Part shown: positions 7,776-16,343 of the stretch, piece by piece | How the letters are laid out: every line of letters starts with the position of its first letter | Position numbering within the stretch: position 1 is the stretch's first letter | Assembly: GCA_002483365.1 (NCBI GenBank) | Contig: DLHT01000006.1 | Location: 431,524-495,523 of the forward strand | DNA from: Cellvibrio sp. UBA7661 | Lineage (GTDB): Bacteria; Pseudomonadota; Gammaproteobacteria; Pseudomonadales; Cellvibrionaceae | Length of the DNA stretch: 64,000 bases | Direction of reading: 5' to 3' | Made by a program: the position numbers and the translations under genes | Notes under the pieces: model-generated | What the model saw: only the letters and a program-made list of their open reading frames with translations | What the model was told of the DNA's origin: nothing | The model's database searches: none

Positions 7776-10559
7776 TTAATGCGCCTCATCCCAATTATTG
7801 CCAACACCCGCCTCAACCAATAATGGCACCTTTAGCTCAGCCGCTGCCGACATACGCTCAATCAAGCCTTGACGCACCGGCTCCAATTGCGATTCAGCCA
7901 CCTCAAGCACCAATTCATCGTGTACTTGCATGATGATCCTGGCATCCAGCCCCGTTTCATCCAGCCAGGACTGTACCTTAATCATCGCCGTTTTAATGAT
8001 GTCCGCCGCTGTGCCTTGCATAGGTGCGTTAATCGCAGTGCGTTCGGCCGCCATTTGCAGGTTCTTATTTTTGGCATTGATATCCGGCAGGTATAAACGA
8101 CGGCCAAAAATGGTTTCCACAAAACCTTGCTCATGCGCCAGCGCACGAATGTTATTCATGTAGCGTTGCACACCGGGGTAACGCTCAAAATAACGGTCGA
8201 TATATTGCTGCGCCTCATTGCGGCCAACATGCAATTGCTTGGCAAGTCCAAACGCCGACATACCGTAGATCAAACCGAAATTGATTGCTTTGGCACTGCG
8301 GCGCATTTCCGGGGTTACCGCATCCAAACCCACACCAAATACTTCCGCTGCGGTTGCCCTGTGTACATCGAGACCTTTTTCAAAAGCACTCAATAAACCC
8401 GCATCATCCGACAAATGCGCCATGATGCGCAGTTCGATTTGCGAATAGTCTGCCGCAACTAATTTATATCCGGCAGGCGCGATAAACGCTTGGCGAATAC
8501 GCCGCCCCTCTTCGGTCTTGATAGGGATATTTTGCAAGTTGGGATCTTGTGACGATAAGCGACCAGTCGCTGCTACCGCCTGATGGTAACTCGTATGTAT
8601 GCGGCCGGTGCGCTTATTGATTTCCAGCGGCAATTTATCGGTGTAAGTCGATTTTAATTTTGCAAGCCCACGATATTCCATCAGCACTTTTGGCAAAGGA
8701 TAATCAAGCGCTAACTCTTGCAACACCTCTTCGGCAGTTGAAGGTGTTCCTGTGGGCGTTTTTTTAATGATGGGTAATTTTTGTTGCTCAAATAAAATCA
8801 CGCCCAATTGTTTGGGTGAACTCAAATTAAATTCTTGCCCGGCAATATCGTAAGCTTTGCGCTCCAACTGCGTTAAACGCTCACCCAATTCAATACTGTG
8901 CTGACCTAATAATTTTGCATCCACCAAAGCACCATTGCGCTCAATGCGCGACAGCACCGGAACAAGCGGAATTTCGATATTTTCAAATACCGATTTCAGA
9001 CTGGGTATTTGTGACAACTGCGGCCAAAAAAACTGATGTAAGCGCAGCGTAATATCTGCATCTTCTGCGGCGTAGTGCCCTGCATCTTCAACTTTAATTT
9101 GATTAAAGCTCAGTTGTTTTACACCCTTACCTGCAATTTCTTCGAAGGTGACGGTTTTATAGCCCAGATAATTTTGCGCAAGATCATCCATATTGTGACG
9201 GCTGCCGATGGAATTCCACACATAAGATTCCAACATGGTATCGAATACAATCCCACGTAATTCGATATCATAATTTAACAACACACTGCGATCGTATTTT
9301 AAATTTTGACCAATTTTAATTTTGGATGCGTCCTCCAAAATAGGCTTTAGTTGCTCCAGCACCCACTCAAGCGGCAATTGCTCCGGCGCACCCATATAAT
9401 CGTGACCACAGGGCACATAAGCAGCGACACCCGCTTGCGTTGCAAAATTAAGCCCGACAATTTTTGCATCCATAATTTCCAATGCTGTTGTTTCCGTATC
9501 AAACGAAAACATATCGGCTTTTTGCAAACGCGCTAACCAATCGGCAAACGTATTTTTATCGGTGATGATATCGTAGCGTTTTTCAACTGCCGCCACTTCC
9601 GGCGCAGCGACACTCTCGGTAGTTTGCTCACTCACTTCGGGCACAGCAACTGGAGCAGATGAGGATGCACCAGCCAATTCATTCACCCAGCTTTTAAATT
9701 CCAGATCTTCAAACAATTCGCGCAAGCGCTGTTTATTTTCCGGCTGGCAAATAATTTCGTGAGGCGCAAACGGTAATTCAACATCGGTTTTGATCGTGGC
9801 AAGACGATAGGACAAATACGCCATGTCGCGATGTTCGATTAATTTTTCCGGCATGGTTTTCGCGCCGCGAAACGACAAGGTGCGCACTTTTTCCAAATCC
9901 GCATAGATAGCATCAAGACCGCCCGCGCCTTGAATTAATCCCTGCGCAGTTTTTTCACCAACACCGGGCACACCGGGAATGTTGTCCACCTTGTCTCCCA
10001 TGAGCGCGAGGTAATCAACCATCAATTCCGGACCAAATCCGTACTTCGCATGAACACCGGGAATATCCAGAATTGTTTCAGTCATGGTGTTAACGAGCGT
10101 GACGTGCTCATTCACCAATTGCGCCATATCTTTATCACCCGTCGAGATAACAACCGGCATTTTTTGCGCTGTTGCCTGATGCGCAAGCGTGCCTATCACG
10201 TCATCGGCCTCTACACCCTCAATCACAAACAGCGGCAACCCCATGGCCTGCACTATTTCGTGGATGGGTTGCACTTGCGGGCGCAAATCGTCCGGCATTG
10301 GCGGGCGATTGGCTTTGTATTCAGCAAAGATATCATCGCGGAAGGTTTTTCCTTTCGCATCAAACACCACCGCTATTTGACTATATGGATAGTCCTTGCG
10401 CAGGCGGCGCATCATGTTGATTACCCCCTTTACCGCACCTGTCGGCTGACCTTTGGAATTGGTTAAGGGTGGCAGAGCGTGATACGCGCGGTACAGATAC
10501 GAAGAACCATCGACCAGAACCAGGGGGGCAGCGGGATTTTGAATTTCGGTAGTCGTCAT
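7776..10559 (-). CDS. polA: DNA polymerase I
   Basis: 927 residues from the ATG at 10559 (E. coli PolA has 928). A TTG at 10580 is in frame but would add an unsupported MTGCFFI extension. Order: 5'-3' exonuclease (LVLVDGSSYLYRAYHALPPL, residues 1-290), 3'-5' exonuclease with intact DEDD residues (FDTETTALEIM, NLKYDRSVL, YAAEDADITLRLH), and polymerase with motif A DYSQIELRIMAHLS, O-helix RRSAKAINFGLIYG and motif C QVHDELVLEV. Removes RNA primers and fills gaps in replication and repair. Proofreading residues are present, so it should be fully active. Faces engB across the sRNA region. Confidence 0.97.
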   Translation of the reverse strand: MTTTEIQNPAAPLVLVDGSSYLYRAYHALPPLTNSKGQPTGAVKGVINMMRRLRKDYPYSQIAVVFDAKGKTFRDDIFAEYKANRPPMPDDLRPQVQPIHEIVQAMGLPLFVIEGVEADDVIGTLAHQATAQKMPVVISTGDKDMAQLVNEHVTLVNTMTETILDIPGVHAKYGFGPELMVDYLALMGDKVDNIPGVPGVGEKTAQGLIQGAGGLDAIYADLEKVRTLSFRGAKTMPEKLIEHRDMAYLSYRLATIKTDVELPFAPHEIICQPENKQRLRELFEDLEFKSWVNELAGASSSAPVAVPEVSEQTTESVAAPEVAAVEKRYDIITDKNTFADWLARLQKADMFSFDTETTALEIMDAKIVGLNFATQAGVAAYVPCGHDYMGAPEQLPLEWVLEQLKPILEDASKIKIGQNLKYDRSVLLNYDIELRGIVFDTMLESYVWNSIGSRHNMDDLAQNYLGYKTVTFEEIAGKGVKQLSFNQIKVEDAGHYAAEDADITLRLHQFFWPQLSQIPSLKSVFENIEIPLVPVLSRIERNGALVDAKLLGQHSIELGERLTQLERKAYDIAGQEFNLSSPKQLGVILFEQQKLPIIKKTPTGTPSTAEEVLQELALDYPLPKVLMEYRGLAKLKSTYTDKLPLEINKRTGRIHTSYHQAVAATGRLSSQDPNLQNIPIKTEEGRRIRQAFIAPAGYKLVAADYSQIELRIMAHLSDDAGLLSAFEKGLDVHRATAAEVFGVGLDAVTPEMRRSAKAINFGLIYGMSAFGLAKQLHVGRNEAQQYIDRYFERYPGVQRYMNNIRALAHEQGFVETIFGRRLYLPDINAKNKNLQMAAERTAINAPMQGTAADIIKTAMIKVQSWLDETGLDARIIMQVHDELVLEVAESQLEPVRQGLIERMSAAAELKVPLLVEAGVGNNWDEAH

Positions 10560-10697
10560 AATAAAGAAACAGCCTGTCAATACGGCAATTGGAGGAGTGA
10601 TTTAGGAGAGAAGGATACACCAAACACCTGCAAACCAAGCCCAAGCGATACAGCACACACGGCACCGATAACAGAATCTTTGCGTGAGTGTTAAAAA

Positions 10698-10913
10698 GTG
10701 TTACTTGAACAAAAATGTGTTACCGCGCGCCAAAGCTGTTAGTTTTTTTAAGTTTTATTGCTAAGTTTCGGTATTTATTCACAAAAAAACACTTCACATA
10801 ACAAAAAAGCCTAACACTCCTCTAGCCAACAATAATATTTGTGTTACCATGCGTAACATACAGTAACAAAGCAAAACCCGCTCGTTACTGGTGAACCTAA
10901 CCCGAAGTAACAC
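10698..10913. promoter_or_regulatory. Array of seven GTGTTAC/GTAACA motifs upstream of the small secreted protein gene
   Basis: Seen: GTGTTAC at 10698-10704, 10717-10723 and 10841-10847; the opposite orientation (GTAACA or GTAACAC) at 10853-10858, 10863-10868 and 10907-10913; GTTAC at 10884-10888. The copies at 10842-10847 and 10853-10858 form the perfect inverted repeat TGTTAC-CATGC-GTAACA. The array fills the 389-base gap between polA and the gene at 10970 and may contain the promoters of both. I do not recognise the cognate regulator. Confidence 0.5.
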
Positions 10914-10969
10914 AACAGAAAGGTTGCTCACAAGGCAACTGGATTTACAAACCATCGGAGGAACCCACG

Positions 10970-11227
10970 ATGAAAAAAACCGCTCTCGTATTTGCAACAT
11001 TGATTTTGACTGCCACCGGCGCTTTTGCCGACGAGGTAACGAACAAAGACCTGACCTTGGCTGCTGCCGACATCGGCGTTAAGACAGTTTGGGTTGAAAC
11101 TCAGGAAGACGCAGAAGCGCGTATTGCTGATGAACTGGCTGCAAAAACCGATTCTCTGACCGAAGAGGCAAATGCCAATCTGGAAGAGAAACTGGAAGCC
11201 AAGCTTGCCCAACAATTTGCCCTTTAA
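10970..11227 (+). CDS. Small secreted protein of unknown function
   Basis: 85 residues. A clear signal peptide (MKKTALVFATLILTATGAFA) is followed by about 65 residues that are acidic, Ala/Glu/Leu-rich and probably helical (EDAEARIADELAAK, EANANLEEKLEAKL). No cysteines or known motif. The ribosome binding site CGGAGGA lies at a good distance from the ATG, and a strong terminator follows about 95 bases after the stop, so it looks like a monocistronic, well-translated gene. I do not recognise the family; periplasmic location is predicted from the signal peptide. The repeated GTGTTAC motif upstream suggests tight regulation. Confidence 0.75.
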   Translation: MKKTALVFATLILTATGAFADEVTNKDLTLAAADIGVKTVWVETQEDAEARIADELAAKTDSLTEEANANLEEKLEAKLAQQFAL

Positions 11228-11320
11228 GTTGTAGCTGCATCGGCTAGTCACCGGTGCAATGAGCTTTCTTTAAGCTGTTGTTTTGATTGGACTATCTCCC
11301 TTATTTTCTCCTCGTGTATT

Positions 11321-11375
11321 AGCCCTGCGCGCGACCTTATAACTTTTTGTTTGGTTGTCGCAGGGCTCTTTTTTT
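11321..11375 (+). terminator. Intrinsic terminator downstream of the small secreted protein gene
   Basis: AGCCCTGCG (11321-11329) pairs with CGCAGGGCT (11359-11367), followed by C and seven T. Inner ACC/GGT bases can extend the stem. Confidence 0.8.
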
Positions 11376-11523
11376 GTGCTGATCACAAATTTGTAATTTG
11401 CTTTTAGCTTGGCACCAGACTCCCTCGCGCTGCTTATTTTCTGGCCTAGACTCGAAGAGTAAGCCCACTATTAGCAGGATCTTACGCCGCTAATACTTGC
11501 TTTAAACCGCATTGGAGGATGCC

Positions 11524-11832
11524 ATGAATACACTGATTTTTTCCCAGACTGCTATTTTTCGTATGCAACAGCTAGCGAGCTGCGTGTACCACACAACGGG
11601 AATCCGTCACCGTATGGCGACACAGGAAGGCATGCTGGGATTACTTCAAGAAGCGGCATCGTCGATAAATAAAGACATACGTCATTACTTTGATGCGTTT
11701 TTGATGGAATTAAACAAGCGTCAGTTAGAGATGCTGGAAGCGCGCGGGGTAAAAATGCGCAAGCCGTTTAGCGCGGCAGCGTTGACATCCGTCAGCCCAT
11801 CATCCATTACGCCCATCCGCAAAGCAGGTTAA
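11524..11832 (+). CDS. Hypothetical 102-residue protein
   Basis: Start at ATG 11524, with GGAGG at 11514-11518; an in-frame TTG at 11512 overlaps that site and is less likely. The product is soluble, mostly helical and rather basic at its end (NKRQLEMLEARGVKMRKP), with no signal peptide or recognised motif. Its last 33 bases overlap the 3' end of znuA on the other strand. It is separated from the secreted-protein gene by a terminator, so it should have its own promoter near 11400-11500. Real but unassigned; moderate confidence because of size. Confidence 0.6.
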   Translation: MNTLIFSQTAIFRMQQLASCVYHTTGIRHRMATQEGMLGLLQEAASSINKDIRHYFDAFLMELNKRQLEMLEARGVKMRKPFSAAALTSVSPSSITPIRKAG

Positions 11833-12717
11833 GAACCCCTGCCCAAGTTGTTCCAATAGTTGCCGATAGCTGGATACTTGTTGGTCACCAATAGGATCCA
11901 GCAAGCCGATCCGCAAATCCAGTGACGCGGCCATCTCTTCCATGGCATCCATCTTGTAATAAGGCTCCATAAACAGGCATTCACCCTCTCTCGCCAGCAC
12001 ACCGCGCAATTCCTGCAGATGTTTTGCTCCAGGGCGACGTTCTGGAATGTAAGTCACATAGGCGACCTGATGTAGTCCATAGCGCCCGACAAAATGTCCG
12101 TAACCTTCGTGGTAAACCGCAAACCCCCGATTTTTTACCGGTGCCAGCTGCTGCATTAATTGTTCATCCAACTGCTGGAGCGATACGCTGAATCGCTGTG
12201 CATTTGCGCGAAATTGTTGCGCAGAATCCGGCTGTAGCTGCGCCAGACGCTCAGCCAGTGCTTGCGCAATCAGTGCCGCATTGCGCGGATCAAGCCAGAT
12301 ATGCGGATCTTTGCTTCCATGCCCTGAATGGTTCTGGTGGTGATGGTGATGATCTGATTCATCCGCTTCAGGCCAATAAAGCCCTTCCAATTGATAGGCT
12401 GTCATTACCTGTTGCGGTTTCAGATTAGCCAATGGGCGGGCAAGAAAGCTTTCCATTTCCGGCCCGATCCACAATACAAGGTCGGCGCTGCGCAAGCGCT
12501 TGTGATCGGACATTTTGAGGGGATAGTCGTGGGGCGATGCACTGACAGGCAGGAGCGTGCTGACATCCGCCTGATCACCGGCCACTTCCTGTGCGATAAG
12601 TGTCAATGGCTTAAGACTCGCCAACAGCTGGACTTTTGCCTGGGCAGGTATAGCAACAACCAACAGCAGGGCAGCAGAAAACAAGGCATACCGAAACAAA
12701 ACACCGCAATACCGCAT
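11800..12717 (-). CDS. znuA: Zinc ABC transporter, periplasmic zinc-binding protein ZnuA
   Basis: 305 residues. Captures zinc in the periplasm for ZnuBC. Signal peptide ending AIPAQA; cluster A-1 solute-binding fold with the family features: PVSASPHDYPLKMSD (first zinc histidine), a His-rich loop around DHHHHHQNHSGHG, DPHIWLDPRN, YHEGYGHF and the C-terminal LDPIGDQ. The His-rich loop is typical of zinc rather than manganese proteins. Divergent from zur across about 150 bases that hold a candidate Zur site. Confidence 0.93.
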   Translation of the reverse strand: MRYCGVLFRYALFSAALLLVVAIPAQAKVQLLASLKPLTLIAQEVAGDQADVSTLLPVSASPHDYPLKMSDHKRLRSADLVLWIGPEMESFLARPLANLKPQQVMTAYQLEGLYWPEADESDHHHHHQNHSGHGSKDPHIWLDPRNAALIAQALAERLAQLQPDSAQQFRANAQRFSVSLQQLDEQLMQQLAPVKNRGFAVYHEGYGHFVGRYGLHQVAYVTYIPERRPGAKHLQELRGVLAREGECLFMEPYYKMDAMEEMAASLDLRIGLLDPIGDQQVSSYRQLLEQLGQGFLTCFADGRNG

Positions 12718-12757
12718 AATCCTATCCCGACCCCGTGAACTATATGCCAGATGAAAG

Positions 12758-12770
12758 GTTATAGAGTAAC
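12758..12770. promoter_or_regulatory. Candidate Zur operator between znuA and zur
   Basis: The inverted repeat GTTATAGAGTAAC (arms GTTA and TAAC) lies in the divergent gap, about 40 bases from the znuA start. It resembles the core of gammaproteobacterial Zur boxes (GTTAT...ATAAC). Imperfect, so the call rests mainly on context. Confidence 0.4.
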
Positions 12771-12867
12771 ATAGCTGACTGCTGACTTTCCTCTTTAACT
12801 GTCTTGCGTACTGTACTTGGGTACTGCACCCAGCCTATTCCTTACGGGGCAACATACCGGGAAATTT

Positions 12868-13374
12868 ATGGAACACACCCCCATCGCCTGTAGCCACCAT
12901 GATCACAGCCATTGCATTAGCGATGCGCTCGAATCTGCCCGACAGTTGTGCATAGGCCGCGGTGTGCGCCTGACCGATTTGCGCCTGCAGGTGCTGGAGC
13001 TGATTTGGCAGAACCACAAACCCCTTGGCGCTTATACGCTGATGGAAATGCTGGCCAAAGCCAACACCCGTCGCGTGGCACCACCGACGGTCTATCGCGC
13101 ATTGGATTTCTTGCTGGAACAGGGGCTGATCCACCGCATTAATGTACTCAATGCCTTTATTGGCTGCCCATCGCCCGGCACCAAACACCAAAGCCATTTT
13201 CTGATCTGTCGCGCCTGCGGGGTTGCCATCGAACTCAACCAGCCCGCACTGAGCAAGCAAATACTGGATGTCGCCCAAGATGCCGGTTTCACTGTGGAAA
13301 CCCAGTCGTTGGAGGTATCCGGCCTGTGCTCCAACTGCGCAACCGGCCATGAAGCAGAATGTCATCATGAATGA
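12868..13374 (+). CDS. zur: Zinc uptake regulator Zur (Fur family)
   Basis: 168 residues from ATG 12868; an upstream in-frame codon at 12817 would add 17 unconserved residues. Fur fold: winged-helix N-terminal part (GVRLTDLRLQVLELIW, PPTVYRALDFLLEQGLIHRI) and dimerisation part. Structural zinc cysteines CRAC and CSNC are present, plus the regulatory KHQSHFLICRACG region. Extra His/Cys occur at both ends (CSHHDHSHC; HEAECHHE). Represses znu genes when zinc is plentiful. The stop overlaps the znuC start by 8 bases. Confidence 0.93.
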   Translation: MEHTPIACSHHDHSHCISDALESARQLCIGRGVRLTDLRLQVLELIWQNHKPLGAYTLMEMLAKANTRRVAPPTVYRALDFLLEQGLIHRINVLNAFIGCPSPGTKHQSHFLICRACGVAIELNQPALSKQILDVAQDAGFTVETQSLEVSGLCSNCATGHEAECHHE

Positions 13375-14170
13375 ATATCTGATCAAAGCGCGCGGGTTAT
13401 GTGTTACGCGCAACGGCCGCCAGATTCTCCAACGCGCCGATCTGACACTGGAAGCCGGTAAAATCGTGACCCTGATAGGCCCCAACGGCGCAGGTAAAAC
13501 TACGCTTGTACGCGCAGTACTTGGGTTACTCAAGATCGATGAGGGGCAGATCGAGAAAGCACACGATTTGCGCATTGGCTACATGCCACAAAAACTCCAC
13601 ATCGATGCCAGCCTGCCCTTAACGGTCGCACGCTTTCTTTCACTGGGAGGCAAAGCACGCGCGGATTTACCTGAAACACTGGCGCTGACCGGCATCGACA
13701 AGCTGATCAATCTGCCCATGCAGTCGCTCTCGGGCGGTGAAACCCAGCGTGTTTTGCTGGCGCGAGCGCTGCTGCGCGATCCACAACTGCTGGTGTTGGA
13801 CGAACCTGTACAGGGCGTAGATGTGACCGGCCAGTCAGCGCTTTACGCACTCATTAATGAAATCCGCAACCGTCGCCAATGCGGAGTGCTGCTGGTCTCC
13901 CACGATTTGCATCTGGTGATGGCCACTACCGACACCGTTATTTGCCTCAACCAGCACATCTGCTGCGAGGGTCATCCGGAGCAGGTCACTAACGACCCCG
14001 CCTACCTCGCACTCTTTGGTGATACTCCCGGGTTGGCAAATTCCCCACAGGTGGCAATTTACACTCATCATCACGATCACCAGCACGATGCCCACGGCGA
14101 TGTTATCAAGAGCAAACCTGCGTCTTTGGTGCATCGCCATGGCAGTCATTGCGGACATGACCATGCCTGA
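13367..14170 (+). CDS. znuC: Zinc ABC transporter ATP-binding protein ZnuC
   Basis: 267 residues. ATPase of the zinc importer. Walker A GPNGAGKTT, signature LSGGETQRV, Walker B LLVLDEP and switch histidine LLVSHDLH are all present. The last 40 residues form a His-rich tail (THHHDHQHDAHGD, HRHGSHCGHDHA), common in ZnuC and likely metal binding. The start is ATG 13367, which overlaps the end of zur as ATGAATGA; a longer frame exists upstream but lies wholly inside zur. Confidence 0.95.
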   Translation: MNEYLIKARGLCVTRNGRQILQRADLTLEAGKIVTLIGPNGAGKTTLVRAVLGLLKIDEGQIEKAHDLRIGYMPQKLHIDASLPLTVARFLSLGGKARADLPETLALTGIDKLINLPMQSLSGGETQRVLLARALLRDPQLLVLDEPVQGVDVTGQSALYALINEIRNRRQCGVLLVSHDLHLVMATTDTVICLNQHICCEGHPEQVTNDPAYLALFGDTPGLANSPQVAIYTHHHDHQHDAHGDVIKSKPASLVHRHGSHCGHDHA

Positions 14171-14948
14171 TTTTCTAGTACTTGCCCTGCTTGCCGGAAT
14201 CGCGGTTGCCCTGGTTGCAGGCCCATTGGGAGCCTTCGCCGTGTGGCGTCGTATGGCGTATTTTGGCGATACCCTGGCTCATTCGGCGCTATTGGGTGTC
14301 ACATTTGGTCTACTGCTCGACATCAATCTCAACCTTGCTATTGCCCTTGGCTGCTTACTACTGGCGTTGATACTGGTCGCTCTTCAGCACAACCGCTTCC
14401 TCGCCACCGACACCCTGCTCGGGATACTCTCCCACTCCACCCTCGCGCTGGGGCTGGTGTGTGTCAGTGTCTTCAGCGACAGCCGGATTGACCTGATGGC
14501 CTACTTGTTTGGCGATATTCTCTCGGTTAGCCGGGGCGATGTGGTGAGTATCTGGATTATTTCCCTCGCGGTGATCGGGGCGCTGATGTGGCTCTGGCGA
14601 CCGCTGCTTGCGATCACAGTACATGAGGAATTAGCGCAAGTTGAAGGTGTACCTGTGACCCGCGTGCGCACGGCGCTGATGCTACTGATGGCACTGGTCA
14701 TTGCCATTGCGATGAAAGTGGTGGGAGTTTTATTGATTACCGCGTTGCTGATTATCCCCGCAGCGGCAAGCCGCCGTCTGACCCACACCCCGGAGCAGAT
14801 GGCGATAGTGTCCAGTTTGCTGGGAATTGCGGCGGTGTGTGCTGGTCTTGCCGCGTCTTACTGGTGGGACAGCCCGGCTGGCCCCGCCATAGTGCTCTCT
14901 GCCACCAGCCTGTTTTGCCTGACATTGCTCAAAAAACAACAGGCATAA
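14163..14948 (+). CDS. znuB: Zinc ABC transporter permease ZnuB
   Basis: 261 residues, ABC-3 family membrane protein with about eight hydrophobic segments. Family marks: GPLGAFAVWRRMAYFGDTLAHSALLG near the N terminus and VGVLLITALLIIPAAASR in the coupling region. Start chosen at ATG 14163, giving an 8-base overlap with znuC (ATGCCTGA) like the one between zur and znuC; ATG 14157 is also possible. Forms zur-znuC-znuB, one translationally coupled operon. Confidence 0.93.
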   Translation: MPDFLVLALLAGIAVALVAGPLGAFAVWRRMAYFGDTLAHSALLGVTFGLLLDINLNLAIALGCLLLALILVALQHNRFLATDTLLGILSHSTLALGLVCVSVFSDSRIDLMAYLFGDILSVSRGDVVSIWIISLAVIGALMWLWRPLLAITVHEELAQVEGVPVTRVRTALMLLMALVIAIAMKVVGVLLITALLIIPAAASRRLTHTPEQMAIVSSLLGIAAVCAGLAASYWWDSPAGPAIVLSATSLFCLTLLKKQQA

Positions 14949-15101
14949 CGGCTAAGCCTGTCCAATCGTGTAAGCAATATCGCACAAGATTTACCGAGAA
15001 TTGCGACTATTTTCACATTTGGGATTTCGCGATACTGGCCAGTATCCCGCCATGACACCCAGTCACAGCTTGGCGGTCAAATCAGCAAGGATAACGCCCT
15101 A

Positions 15102-15326
15102 ATGACGATTCTCAATATTGGTAACGAAGCATTCAACAGCACGGAAGTGGCCGAAAAAGTACAACATGACATCGACTTTTTACTGGCGCGCATCAAGCAC
15201 TTGCAACAACAACCCAGCCCCAACCCGATTGTCCTGCAAACCTACTGCGAAATGCTGGAAAGCCGTCAGGCGGTACTTAACTGGCTAGTACAGGACCAAC
15301 CGACCACGGTAAGCCGCGCGGGTTAA
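15102..15326 (+). CDS. Small conserved-looking hypothetical protein
   Basis: 74 residues, soluble, helical (STEVAEKVQHDIDFLLARIKH, with further helix QTYCEMLESRQAVLNWLVQD). An AAGGA site sits about 10 bases before the ATG. No known motif. It lies between the zinc operon and the phosphatase gene on the same strand, 150 bases after znuB. Function unknown. Confidence 0.65.
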   Translation: MTILNIGNEAFNSTEVAEKVQHDIDFLLARIKHLQQQPSPNPIVLQTYCEMLESRQAVLNWLVQDQPTTVSRAG

Positions 15327-15409
15327 CTGTCACCCAAAATTCATCAAAATGTTGCCTTTCCGTCATCTGTTGATCCCAGACTGGGATGAAACAGCTACGG
15401 AAATGCACC

Positions 15410-16261
15410 ATGACCCATGCCAATCCCCTCGCTGCCGACTTTTTAGTTGCCGATAAAACCCCACCCAAGCCGACCAGCGCGCTGATCAATGCCCGCACCA
15501 TATGGATTTCAGATATCCACCTGGGCTTTCGCGATTGCAAAGCAGATTATCTGCTGGATTTCCTCAACCACATCCATTGCGACACCTTGTATCTGGTGGG
15601 CGATATTGTGGATTTGTGGTCGCTCAAGCGCCGCTTCTGCTGGCCGCCCAAACACTATCAGGTGATGCTGAAATTCTATGAGCTGGCGGCCAGAGGCGTG
15701 CGCGTAGTCTATGTGCCCGGCAACCATGATGATCCCATACGCCACTTCTCTGGCCAGTTATTTGGTCCAATTGAAATTGCGCAGGAACATGAATATGTGA
15801 CTGCCGATGGCAAACGTTTGCTGATCATGCACGGCGATGCGATGGATGCCTACATCAACCACAGCTGGTTGACGCGGGTTATTGGCGACCACGGTTATGA
15901 ACTCTTGTTGTTTATCAATCGCTGGTCTGATCGCATCCGCAAGCTTATGGGTCGCCCCTATTTTTCACTGGCCGGATTGATCAAGAGCAATATTAAAGGT
16001 GCCAAGGCGGCGATTGAAACCTATGAGCGGGAGGCGATTGCAGAGGCCAAGCGACGCGGTTACGACGGCGTTGTCTGCGGCCATATTCACTATCCGGCAC
16101 TGCGCGAAGAAGGCGGTTTACGCTACGCCAATTGCGGCGACTGGATTGAGAACTGCACTGCGCTGGTTGAAGACCATCAGGGCAATATGCGCCTCTTGCA
16201 CCACAGCGACACCACCCGCTGGCATGAGTTGGACGCACAGGCTGCACTGGAAGCAGCCTGA
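15410..16261 (+). CDS. LpxH-like metallophosphoesterase (UDP-2,3-diacylglucosamine diphosphatase family)
   Basis: 283 residues from ATG 15410 (ATG 15386 in frame has no ribosome binding site). Calcineurin-type metal site: SDIHLGF, GDIVDLW, PGNHDD, MHGDAMD and GHIHYP, in the family order. Annotated relatives are called LpxH-like or UDP-2,3-diacylglucosamine pyrophosphatase; they are longer than true LpxH (about 240 residues) and their lipid A role is not settled. Probably cytoplasmic or peripheral at the inner membrane. Monocistronic, convergent with phoX. Confidence 0.8.
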   Translation: MTHANPLAADFLVADKTPPKPTSALINARTIWISDIHLGFRDCKADYLLDFLNHIHCDTLYLVGDIVDLWSLKRRFCWPPKHYQVMLKFYELAARGVRVVYVPGNHDDPIRHFSGQLFGPIEIAQEHEYVTADGKRLLIMHGDAMDAYINHSWLTRVIGDHGYELLLFINRWSDRIRKLMGRPYFSLAGLIKSNIKGAKAAIETYEREAIAEAKRRGYDGVVCGHIHYPALREEGGLRYANCGDWIENCTALVEDHQGNMRLLHHSDTTRWHELDAQAALEAA

Positions 16262-16310
16262 GATTGGGTAAGAAAACCCAAAGAAAAAACCATTAAAAAC
16301 AGAAACTACC

Positions 16311-16343
16311 CGAAAATAAAAGCGCTTGGAGTAAACAAGCGCT
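16311..16343 (-). terminator. Probable terminator of the phoX-like gene
   Basis: AGCGCTT (16321-16327) and AAGCGCT (16337-16343) form a stem that includes the stop codon; on the minus strand it is followed by TTTATTTT. Confidence 0.55.
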
